From: Aphrophora alni
Lineage: Eukaryota; Arthropoda; Insecta; Hemiptera; Aphrophoridae
Assembly (NCBI GenBank): GCA_963513935.1
Contig: OY740773.1
Coordinates: 98,937,291-99,001,290 of the forward strand
Length of the DNA: 64,000 nt
Direction: 5' to 3'
Position numbers and translations under genes: made by a program. Shown piece by piece: positions 23,812 to 35,800 of the stretch. The notes under the pieces are model-generated. The model made no database searches. It saw only the letters and a list, made by a program, of their open reading frames with translations, and was not told the DNA's origin. Numbering within the stretch: position 1 is the stretch's first letter; the number at the start of each line of letters is the position of its first letter.

Positions 23812-25166
23812 TCTACTAAACATATTTAGTTACAAATTTGCATATCAACAAATATGTAATTGTTATCCAAGATCAACAAAACAAATAATCAAGCATTTAT
23901 GGTTTGAAAATAAATGAAAAGCTCTGCTTTTATAAGAGGGTGTCGAAGATGCCATAACCAGTATATGAGCTCTTGAAAAACAAAAATGGTTGAATCTTTG
24001 GGAAAATAAATAATTTTAGAGCACTATTACTTTCTGTTTAATTTATACGGACATAATTATAAATAGGAAACCTCAATAAAGTTTTGTATACATTTGTTCA
24101 ATATTTTTTGCATGTATACAATCATAATTTTTATTTTTCAGAGAAAAAACCGATTGTAAACTGGAAATAGTGTTTTCAAAAAAATTCAAGAAACAAAGAA
24201 AATGTTTATCTTGTGTCTAACTAAATGATTGAATTATATTTCAAATTTGTAAAACTCATTTTACATATTCGTTTCCACTCCTATAATTTTGGTCAATTTC
24301 TGGAGGGGTGGGGTGGGGGGTGGATACTCATTTTTTCTAAAAGTCATAGAAGTAAGTCATGTAATTTGATTGAACACTTTTCATAATTTTTCACATTTTT
24401 AGACAACTTATTATTTCCCTCCAACTATTTACAGACCTTTTCAAAGAGCTATAAATCAGAATATACTTTTTTTTAAAGAATGACAGGAGTTAAAATTTCT
24501 TATTTTTGGCCAAATTATTTAAAACGACCTTTTCTGGATATTTTTTTCCCCTTCACTCATTGGTATCTAACCAATTAATTGATAAACATACAATTAGTGT
24601 CGAGTTTTTTTTCCAGTTTTCGTCTAGACCTTATTATGAACCAATTCTCTAGGTTAAATTTTATGTCATTCACTCACAAAATTTCCGAAGTTTGACTCTA
24701 AAATGATACTTTTACTGGATTAGTTATGTCTCAAGTTTCATATCATATAAGTTTGTATCAATAACTTCACAAATATCTAACGACTTCCATTTGAAGTAAA
24801 CAATAGTTTAAGTGTGCATGATGATGAAATAAGTCTGAAACTGCAGTATCTCACAAAATTTACAAGAAAAAAGGTTTGGTCATCATACCATCAGGTTACT
24901 ATAAATGCATTCTTTTAACCGTTTCAAACTTTTAATTGTTTAACTCTAAAGTTTCAATTTATGGAGTTAAATATGATCTTTAAATGTTTTTCAAATACAA
25001 AAACCATTAATTTTGTTCGCACATTTTATACTATTCTAATTACAAAATATAAATGAATGTTATCATTTAGTTTGTCAATAACATTAGGAACATTAAGTAA
25101 TCCTATCTATTGTGAACACCATTTCATACATGAAATGATTTATAAGGTAGAAAAAATTGTTTCACA
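23812..25166. other. No gene seen; one array-like unit and a G-rich tract
   Basis: A G-rich tract with GGGG, GGGG and GGGGGG runs sits near 24302-24322. At 24400-24640 a unit related to the 4900-5590 array appears (TGGCCAAATTATTTAAAACG, GATATTTTTTTCCCC, CACTCATTGG, then TTCGTCTAGACC). The remainder is AT-rich without coding signal. Confidence 0.45.
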
Positions 25167-25580
25167 TATACTAAGTGTCCCAAAAGTCTTGGACCGGTTT
25201 AATAACTTGAAAACCAAAAAAGATATTTAATACGTGCCTTCTAGGAAAAAAAAACTAGTTTTTGGCAAATGAGTCATTCTTACCTGTCCCCCTGCCCAAA
25301 ATGGGAGTTTTGGGGGACAACTATATAATCTTAAATTGGAAACCCCCATCAAAGTGACCCTCATGTTAAAGGGCTTATTTAGTTAAATACAAACTAGAAG
25401 TCGATATCTTGCTCCTATCTAAAATGGCGGCTGTTCAAATATTTGAAACGGCTATTTTACTTTATTTATTTCATTTACAATTAATTAGAAAGCGAGAATA
25501 TGGAATCAAAATGTATTACAAAAATATAATTTAATCATAATTACTATTATAGAATTTTGAAAAAAAATAGAGATTCCCAG

Positions 25581-25872
25581 TACAGGGTGTGTACAGAACT
25601 TTGATGATTTATTGTATTAACTACCAATCCATTATGGTTTTGTGCAAATTAAAGCTGATAATTCCCAATAAAGTGCCGAGATTAGTATTTAATTCTTTTA
25701 AAAATAACCTTTGACTTTGTGTTTTGTTAAAGTTGGAAAGCCCATTAAAACCTACATTTCTTGAAAACTATTGTTGTATTTGTTGATATGTTGGACAATT
25801 GGGAAAACCGGTTTAGCAAAATTAAATATTAAAATTACATCAACTAACACATATCACTTTTTACATCCTGTA
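25581..25872. mobile_element. Putative nested small TIR element
   Basis: TACAGGGTGTGTACAG at the left and TTTACATCCTGTA at the right give short inverted ends (TACAGGRTGT). The stretch interrupts the two arms of the surrounding foldback. The inverted repeat is short, so this is tentative. Confidence 0.4.
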
Positions 25873-26036
25873 ATAGGAATTCATACTATTCAAATATGAA
25901 ATAATAGTAATTATTATTACAACTAACAGGGTCGTAAATGTTATTTAATACATTTTTATCCTTTATTCGTCATCTAATTGTGAATGAAATAAATAAAGTA
26001 AAACACCAATTTCAAATAATTGAACGGATGCCATTT

Positions 26037-26400
26037 TAGATAAGAGTAAAATATTGACCTCTAGTTTGAGCAGTTTTATTTTACTAAATAAGTCCCTTTT
26101 AACATGATGGGAACAGATAAAATTGTCACATTTGCCAAAAAGTAGTTTTTTATCACTAGAAGGCACATGTAGAATTTTTTTTTTTTTTTTTTCAAGTTAT
26201 TGAACTGTTCTGGGACTTTAGATAAGAGTAAAATATTGACCTCTAGTTTGAGCAGTTTTATTTTACTAAATAAGTCCCTTTTAACATGATGGGAACAGAT
26301 AAAATTGTCACATTTGCCAAAAAGTAGTTTTTTATCACTAGAAGGCACATGTAGAATTTATTTTTTTTTGTTTTCAAGTTATTGAACTGTTCTGGGACTT
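26037..26400. repeat. 182 bp tandem duplication of a foldback arm
   Basis: The 182 bp unit starting TTAGATAAGAGTAAAATATT is present twice in direct orientation and is almost identical. Differences are mainly in the length of the T-rich tract (26176-26192 versus 26357-26370). The near identity points to a recent duplication inside an older element. Confidence 0.9.
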
Positions 26401-26666
26401 TTAGAACACGCTGTATACTTAACCAATACAGAAACCTTATTGAATAAAACATTTACAAAAAGAATAATCACAAGACTATATCAAGAGAGAGAAAAAATCC
26501 ACCAAATAAAATATAAATTTTCGTTACGCGCAACATTTTAAAAGTTAATCAAATAAAGTAATAAATGTTTCAATTAAATGGTAGGCTATATAAATATTTG
26601 TAACAATGACACAGAATACAATTAATTAAACCCCACCACCTTGCAAGAAATATAAAACACACATAC

Positions 26667-26862
26667 CTCCCAAGACTCTTTGGTTAAATCTCCTAAATCA
26701 TCACTGCCTCGCCGTTCACTTTTGTTTCCAGACTCGTCGCCTTCCCAAAGTTCCGTATCGGAATCAACAAGTTCGTAACCTCGATCAGTAACTGTAGTTT
26801 CATCTAAATCTCCGTAGAGTTGTGGTACCCATAGCATTAGAAATCGGTACAGTTCGTCCACT
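26667..26862 (-). CDS. mtd: mtd/OXR1 exon E (most 3' exon found)
   Basis: 196 nt. The acceptor TTTCAG precedes 26862, and the donor GTATGT starts at 26666. One base completes the Arg codon from the previous exon, then 65 codons follow and the exon ends in phase 0. It encodes VDELYRFLMLWVPQLYGDL, then a strongly acidic/serine segment (DSDTELWEGDESGNKSE) and ends ...LTKESWEV-type just before the donor. The front part matches the family's conserved block after PEYWF; the acidic tail is expected to be variable. The next exon should begin in phase 0, but I found no TLDc coding piece in the 26.6 kb to the left. Confidence 0.9.
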
Positions 26863-29800
26863 CTGAAAGAAATAGTTTGGATCAGTTGGAAAGGTTTAAT
26901 AAAATTAACTATAAAATAAGAAAAAATTAACGTAAAATATATATATTTTTTAATTTAATAAAACATTGAGATATCTATCTTCAGCAATGACGCGACAAAA
27001 GATTACAGTAAATATTTACAGTAAATCTACAGAAGCCTGCATAGACAGTAATGAAGGACATTTTCACAATTTATTGTAGACCAGAAATGCAAGTCTCTTT
27101 CTATTACCAATAACTGTTAGCTCGTTTTAAGTAACAAATAATATTTTCCTGCATGTATTGCAATTTATAGATTACGTAGTACAGTAGAGTCCCGCAAACT
27201 CAGCGTAATGTGGACCGGAAGTGTGCCGAGTTTGTGAAATGCCGGGTTATCGGGAATAAGGGCACAAATAAATTGTAATTGAAACACGCGGCGGCGATAT
27301 CAAACGTCTATGTCAATAGCGGTATCCCATTGTCGGCGGTGTAAAAATATCGCGGCGAGTCAAGCAACTTTGTCGATAGCGGTATCCCATTGTCGGCGGC
27401 GTAAAAACACCGCGGCATTGGCACTCGTCGGTATAGCAGACATACACCTGCAAAAACGTTTGATGGGCCGCTTTTTTTCCACGAATCAATTTAGTATACA
27501 TTATGGCAAATATAACATTTCTGTTCAGTTTTCTTTGACTGGTTATGATCTACGCACAGTATATACATTAAATAAAAATGAGCGAGTTACTAAAACGGAA
27601 GCGTGTGTTGGTTTCGATTGAGACACGATTAAACGTGTTAAAAAGACTTGACAGAGGGGAATCTGTAATAAAGCTTTGTAACAAGTTTAACGTGGGAAAA
27701 GTACCATCAACGATTCGAGCGATCGAAGTTAATGCCCGCTTTGAGATCTGCCGAACTTTTACGAACATCGCTGTTTTTAGCAATGTATTTTTTTCCGTCG
27801 GGGTCGCTGAGTAATCCGGACTGCCGGGTTATCGAGTGCCGAGTTTGCGAGACTCTACTGTACTTTTGAAAATTTACAAGATCTTAAAACTATTAAAAGA
27901 ACTTCAGTGTAGCATTACCTTTTAAATTGTTTTCCAATAGGAAATTTAAAATAATATAGTTTATGTAATTTATCAAAATTGGTTTTTGTGAAATATCCGT
28001 TTTGAGGTTCCCTTTGTACTATGTGGTTTTTGGAATAATGTGAATCATCTGTGTAGTGTTCTACAGCTCAAACATATAGACAGATTTTAAGATTTTTAAT
28101 AAGAAAAAACAAAAACTTAGGATTTTATTAATATCCGCTCCTATGATTTTAATCAAATTTTGCTCAAGTGTAGCCTCAAAGGACCTAAATAAAATGTATT
28201 GGTTGCCATCTCTCATAAAATGCTGATTCTTGGGTTATCGGCCCTGGTGTTGTTATTAAATATTAAATTTTTTTAAATTGACTCTACAAATTTTGTTAAA
28301 ATTTTAGTGAAATGTGACTAATAATGACCTAAATCTGTGTACAAAATTGCAAGTTAAAAACTATTACGGTTCAGGAATAATTGGTAAAAAAAAAGAAGAA
28401 CCATGTCCCCCACCCATCATTAAAAACCTAATTTTATTGAAATATGACTTACAATGACAGAGGTGTTGACACACGAGAAGCGAGTTTAGGGTCTTATTTA
28501 AATATAATTTTTTTTTTCTCAAATTCCATGGTTCAGTTTCACTTTTTGATTGACAACTATTGAAATAACATTTTTGGTGACTATTAATTTTTGATCAATT
28601 TATTTGTTTTTCAAGATGGGTGAGTAAGAAAATTTATGCAATGTTTTGTACCGTTTATTACATTTTTGGTTTTTCTTGGAATGTTAAGTTTAGTTCTTAT
28701 ATACACAAATGTCTGAATAAACTATACCATAATATAAACAAACCCATCATTAACCATAACTTTAAAACCAGAATTATTAGAGTGTTCTGTAATATAACCT
28801 CAATCAGTTGGATATGAATCACCTATTCAATAGGTTTATTCAAATGATTTAAACATGCTTGACTACTAGTAGATGATTCATCATGAGTGTACAACTAATA
28901 TTTATTAAATTGTAATTTTTGACATTTAACTAGTTGTTACAGCAAAATGTATTATTAACTGCCCAAGCAAAAGGTCAGACTAATACTTATGAGGTTATTT
29001 TTCATTAACGATACACAGTAAGCTTTTGATTATCTGAAGATCAATTCAACGTAACCGTTTTACAAATTATAGGAAAGAAAAGCATTATTTGGGGTACAGT
29101 TTAAACGGTTTAAAAGATGGATAATGATATTATTATTATAAATAGAAGTGATTTTTACTCCATAGACACTTCAGCCAGTGTAATTCTTAATTTTCCTAAC
29201 TAGCTTATGTCTATTCCCTTGGTTAGGGTCAGTATTTTCCTAACTAGGTTGCTTCTTGCTTCAAAGGTCGCATCTGAGCCGAAGATCTGTTGTCTTCTAT
29301 GTCCTAACGCTTCACATTTTCATTGCAATTTCTAGGCTAATACATTGCAGTGCTAATTACATAGTCTGCATTTCAAGTAACCTTGGAATAATCCCATGGT
29401 GAGATGCTTCGTGAAAGGGTCATGGCTTGATACAAAGCTTAGGATTTCCCTCAGATTGCGTTTACTTTGTGAAGTGGCGATTTAGAGAGTTTCAGATCTG
29501 GTTGGACCAGTGATCCGGATAGTTTTCCCGAGGAGTATTTTGACCATCGTTCCTCAATTTCTGAGTTTAGCCATTATTTTAGACTATTATTTGCTACGGT
29601 TTTAGTTATTCTGCATACATGTACTGGGGCTATGAAGGATCTCTTGGTCCCATTTTTTGACAGTTTACCTGCCTTTTCGTTTCCTTTGTATCCTCTATGA
29701 CCTGAATTTTACCCGGTTTCGGGTCGAAAGCTTGGTTAAGATTCGGTGACAATCCCACACTAGTGAAGAGTAGTGTTCTGTATGAGCTTACAGACTTTAT

Positions 29801-32800
29801 TGAAGCCTGAATATCTGATCTAATAATGATATACTCATTGGTAAATTTTTTAGGTAGGCACAGTTGTGCGCATTCCAGTATTGCCACGACTTCTACTTGA
29901 AATACAGTTATTAATACATGTCATTTCATTGATTTAAAGTGAATTTAAAATATGGCAGTTGTGACAATAACTTATATTAAAATTGTTTAAGAGTTAAAAC
30001 TATATAAATGAAGAATCCCCAAACCACAAATAGAACACTAGCACAATTAACGTTAGAAAGTTTAATAAACCCTTATGTACATTTCGGTAACATAGCTACT
30101 ATATTCTGAAGCGTATAAATCAATACTAAGAGGGAGTGGTTTATATCCTTCCGAGGAGGGTAGCTATGATACTGAAATGTACATAAAGATTTATTAAACT
30201 TTCTAACATTAATTCTGTTAGTGTTTCAATGGTGGTTTGAAGATTACTTTATTCATATTGTTATTAACCACAAGGCTGATTGGATTTTTGTATAAAGTTT
30301 AAAACTAGTTAAAATAACACAGCCACTCACAACTTGCTCGGTAATAGACTGTAGCAATATTTCGGCTAACTGAAACTATTCAGTTGAAACATTAGATTAA
30401 ATAAACAGGTTAATTGATTAAATAAATTGAGGGGGTTCTTGCGAACATAGATGATCCTAAAGTAAGTACAAGGCGAGTGTTAATGAGCGCTGAGTACTTC
30501 ATCATGTTGTAATGCAGTGCCTATATGGAAGAGGGTGGATTAGGTATAACTTGTACCGCAACCTAATAATTAAAATTCAGACGAGAATGGCACTCGGATG
30601 ATTGCATACAGAAATGTATTTACGGGGCCATTGTAGCTATGGTTCTTCCCAAAGATCTTTTGACAAAGGGTGTGCTACAAGAGTAGAAATAAGAGAAACC
30701 TGCTGAGGAAGGAAACTATGGCACAGGAAACTGGCCTAAAGAAATAACCCCGACATATCAGGATACAGGCAATAGTAAGTTCAACAAGCTTCATTTAACA
30801 TTCACCGGTCATGGAGTAGGTTCAAGCTTAGAGAGAGCTTTACTGTGAGTACTGTAGAAAGAAGACATTGTAAACTGTAAACCACAAGTGCTTCTGCGGT
30901 CCTAGGTGGCAAGTGGATAGGGGGGGGGGAGATCTGAAATGTTTGTAGTGGACGTGCCTTTACTGATTAATAAAATGTTGAAGAATGACGGGATTCGGGC
31001 AGGCAGGGACAAAATTCTTGAAGTTTGTCCTGTTGGAGAAAGTAGATGATAGTCCATAACTAAGTCGTAAGTTCTGATGGCCTAGTTGGAAGTAGTGTCA
31101 AGGCACCACCTTGATATAATGCTCAAAGCAGTTCCAGGGAAGAGAGTTTTTAATAAGTATCTTGGATTCACGAGTCTCACATCCAGTGCTTAGCGCACCC
31201 CCCCCCCTTTCCGTAAAAAGACTAAATAAAATAATGTTTTTAAAAATCCAACATTGTTAAAAGCATAAATATTGGTTTCTTAATATGGATCTGGTAACAG
31301 TCACATAAGCCATAGACAGAGGAGTTAAGTGTGCTGAAAGGACAGTGATGCTGGTCTAATTGCACTTTTTTAATTGTTGCTCAGTACACACATTACCACA
31401 TTGTAATATTATATCCCATACATAAAATAAACATATATACAATAGAGAATACTAAGTAAAGTAGGCTCGCAACTATCTGGTCTTTGACTATTCCAGTTAA
31501 GCTGTGATGTAAATAATATTAATTTGAATCCCCAAATTTCATCTATCATTTACAATATTTTTTCATCGTAAGCCCCTTATACCCACCGTATGTTTTCTGT
31601 ACCTAGTAATTACAGACAGCTCCCTTTGGAACTGCTTCATTAACAAAGAGAGGAACTGCTTCACACTCAACATCAGTTTTTTTTGCCATCCCATTCGGCC
31701 GACCGCCACATTAAGCAGAAAAGTTGCGAGCCTACAATATAATGAATTGAAAATAAAACTAAAAGTTGTAACTTACCTCTCACGAGGAACGCTGAACCAA
31801 TATTCAGGTCTCATTTTCTTTTTCCCGTAAGACATAATTGGTGTAGACTTTGGTATTTGCTTGCCGATTGGTTTACCCATTCTAAGCCTAAGATACAGTG
31901 GTGGATCATCACATGATCTAGCAGGCCTTGGTATTAGTTCTGTGAAAAGAAACAAAAACAAATTCTTAAAAATATAATACAAAATAACCATATTTCTTGA
32001 ATGTTATAAAAGTCTTGTTATTTAAATTTGCAGAAAATCAGATATATAAAGGAAATTGGGTTGTTGTCACTTCATGTTCTAATAAAGTAGTAAAATATTA
32101 AACCAATTTCGCAGCTTAACAACGTACTTTATTTAATACTACACACTGTTTTTAATTGGCTAAACCAATTAAACCACATGGTTATGTAGAGGAATTATCA
32201 CAGATTTGAATATTACGTCACTTTATTTTATAGACCTAGTATATTTAAGTAGTTCTAAAAGATATCAAACAAGTTAATTTAATCATCTGTCTTCAAATCT
32301 GAATTGTTTGACTTCTTACAACCATGGGAAAGCCGATTTAATTAGTAAGGCTAGCTATGTTATAAGGTCATTGAAAAGAGTTTGTTCCCACAAGATTTAA
32401 ATAAAGGTCTATTTCGCTGATTTTCATTTATTTATTTCATATGGTATCATTTTCTGAGGCTGCTCATCAAATTTTCTATTCAAATTGCAGAAGAGGGTCT
32501 TAGAGTTATTTTTGGAGAAAAACACTGAACTTCATGTAAGGTTTTTTTTTTTAAAGAAATAAAATACTTTTCCATATGTATTTATTCTTGAAAGTGTAAC
32601 ATTTATACATCAAACTCTAAAGTTGTTTAATCTTAATTTAGACTTCTGTAGTATACAAGATTACCTAACTTTGTGCCAGAAGGAAGTTGAATAGTTGGGA
32701 CTTTGATTCAGTTGTGAACCTTTACATAATCATTTGTCTAAGACCTAAGACCATTAAGAAAGAATGCGGTTTCTAAATTTTAGAAAGAAAGTGAAAGATT

Positions 32801-35800
32801 TGTTTCTTCAACACATATTTATTTAGTAAATGACTATTTAATTGAAACCATTTGTTATGATGTTATGTAATGAAAAAAGTGTTCATTGATGTGTGTAATT
32901 AAATATAAGACTTATTATATGGAAGTTCCTTTGTAAAGGAAACTGTTAAGAATCGTAATATTTTCTATTTGTATAGTAACACACAAGGTAAATATAAGGT
33001 AAATTTATTATTTTAAAAAGTAACTTTAAACTGTTTGTATTTTTAACTGTGACTTATTTTGTCATTATGTATAATTTAAATCGACTTGTCTTATACCAAT
33101 ATTATTTACCAGAAAAGACTATATAAATACTGATGATGAAGAATTTCACCCATGAAATCCAAAAGTTTATATTAGAGTTGTAACGGATATCCGGTTAATA
33201 TCTGGTATCCGGCCGGGTACCGGATACTTAATTATGTAAATGAAATTACATAAATAGGTGATCTATACTTCCAAATAGGTGATCTTTTCGTAGCGGTCGC
33301 CATTAAACTACAAAAAACTTCAACCACAAAAAACAAATACCGAAAAACTCACTGACAGACCGTTGAATACTAGTGTTTGACGCATGAACGATACAAGCCG
33401 CCCACTCCCCCACTCCTACGGTCCAAGAGACAGGTTCTTACTTGTCTTTCCATGAATCATCGCTAGGACTACACACACTACCTGAGTCGGATATTCGGTA
33501 GCCGGATATCCGGCGCTCCGGCCTAGAACCTCACCGAATATCCGGTATCCGGCCAAAACGACTATCCGTTACATCTCTAGTTTATATAATTCTTACAAAA
33601 TAAGGTTATACAATTTCAGTAAGGACTTTTTTATTTGTTGGTCAGGAAGATTTGTAGAAAAATGTTCAAACAATTTCTAAACTTATTTATTGAAGCTATA
33701 AAAGAAAATTCTACAAAACCACAATAAAATGAGACCTATAATTTCAGGAGTTAACTCATCGACTTACACTCTTTCTATATTGTTAGTAGAAGAGAAGTTT
33801 TCAAAATTTAACCATAAAACTGTTGGTTTTGGTATTAAAAACAATTTAGATCTTTGTCAATATAATTTAAGATGTAAAACTTTGTAGCAAAGATATATTA
33901 GTATCTTTTGATGTGAATATTCATTGTATATTCACCACAGTGTTCTAGTAATTCATATGTTAATGAAGCTGTTAATTTAACTAAAAATACTTTCACCCGA
34001 GTGAAGTGTCTTATTTGATTCGATGGGATTGAGTTAAAAAGTTAACAGTAGCTCAGTATGGGTGTTCATATACTGAAAACAAGAATTTATTTTTTTTGAT
34101 ACTTTTATTCTTTAAATTGATATTAATTTTTAATTTATTGATTTAAATGTTTTTTATATACTGCCTTTCTGAAAAAAGAAAACAGAGGATTTTGTCAATG
34201 ATAATTTGATGAAGACTACCAAGAGTGGATTACGTGACAGAAGAAAATCAAGTATTAATTATTTTATTGAAATCGAAGAGAAGTGTATTGATTGAATCCA
34301 TGCTTGTCTCAATACAGTTTGGACTCTGCAAGATTATACAAGTTCATCCCGGATTGATGGTGTTTTTTCATGTCACCCATCTCCCTGCCTTAATTAGTGT
34401 AATGTTAATGAAGTGAAGATAATAAACAAAACAAATATTGAAACCAATAATCTGGGATATCTTCATAATGAACTCATACTAGTAATTATTGATTTAACAT
34501 AGAAATTAAACTATTTTAGCCATTTGTAAAATAAAATCAGACCATGAAATATTTATTAATAAAACCATCTGTTCGAATCGAAATTTTGAAATTTGATTAA
34601 GGTTACACAGTGTATAACAACTTTCAACGACCGTGTAGTTTCAGTCATTGTAAATGATAAGGCCATACAGTAGAACTATTTAAAAAAAACAACAGCATAA
34701 TATGTAGGGATGCATTTTAAAATGTTGTTAAAATATTGTCTACAGTTTATTATGAAAATACTGTACAAACACTACAACAAATTTGTGTTACTGATTTTAG
34801 TCACATTTAGCAGGTGTTACCCTAATTTATGTACACTATAACCTTATATAAAAGCTCCTAAATAACTTTATATTGGGAATATCTCTATCGCTTCATTATC
34901 AAAGAGTTGTTTCCAAAAAGAAATTTTATTTTATCTATCCCCTTCCAAATCGTTGAGTCAGACATGCCACATTCCTTTACTATATCGCTGTTAATTTTTT
35001 CATTTTCCAATCACCAATGTGAGGCCTTTCTTCAATACTAAACACTGTTCTCATTTGTTGTGACATTTTGAAATGTACCAAGAATTAAGTACAGTACTTT
35101 ACTGTAGAAGACGAGTAACAGAATTAGAAGACGGACAAAGTTACAGGTTACCTGGAAAAAGAACTGTTGAGTGTAAGAAAGAAAGAAATGGAGCGTGAGA
35201 AAGAAACACATTATTAAATAAAGTGTAATTTTACATCCTGTTGTTATATCTGGACCAATTTTGTAACAAATCAATCAAAACATGTCGCTAAAACCGATAT
35301 ATGTCATTATAAGCGATATTACTGTTAGCTGCTTTTTAAGTATAGGTCTTATATGGAATTCAACCGGAACTATCATATTGATTTACACTGTGTATCTCAA
35401 AGAATAATTATTTTTTGGTGAAAATTAGTTAAGGAGGAAGATATTAAATTATAGAGTTGAATATAATTTAAACACATTTTCTCAGGATGGAACTTTAAAT
35501 TCACAACTTTGAAATTTGTATCTCATGGAATTGTTATTTTATAATGAAAACTATATATAAAGTAGACTAAAATATAGGGAGGAGGGGAATATACTGACCT
35601 CACTAATTATTAACTAGTTAAGAGATTATATCATAATAAATTATTATATACTGTACTTAACACCTCCTCTAAAGCTAAAGGTTGACTTAATTAGCTATAG
35701 ATTATACTAATTTACCAAGCTGTGTTGACATTGATCACAGCCAAAACATGCAACAATCATGCATACATTATTAATCTAAGTGCAAATATCATATCATTAA

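Larger units (their letters stand above)
25169..26415. mobile_element. Foldback MITE-type element with internal duplication and nested insert
   Basis: The left end, TACTAAGTGTCCCAAAAGTC, and the complement of the right end, TACAGCGTGTTCTAAAAGTC, form long imperfect inverted repeats flanked by TA. Complementarity extends hundreds of bases: the TTTAATAACTTGAAAACC block, the GTGCCTTCTAGGA block, and the ATTTAGTTAAATACAAACTAGA block all recur in reverse. The right arm is duplicated in tandem with a 182 bp period (26037-26218 and 26219-26400). A smaller element appears to be inserted in the centre (25581-25872). ORFs on the minus strand here are products of the duplicated arm. Confidence 0.8.

Noticed and set aside
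24302..24322. G-quadruplex
   Set aside because: Only three runs of four or more G are present, so a stable four-run, three-tier structure is not supported.
25963..26452. Three similar minus-strand ORFs (MPSSDKKLLFGKCDNF...)
   Set aside because: They arise from the two direct copies of a foldback arm and have no independent coding evidence.
27313..27783. Minus-strand ORFs inside the Tigger T1 element
   Set aside because: Shadows of the internal duplication and of the helix-turn-helix frame on plus.
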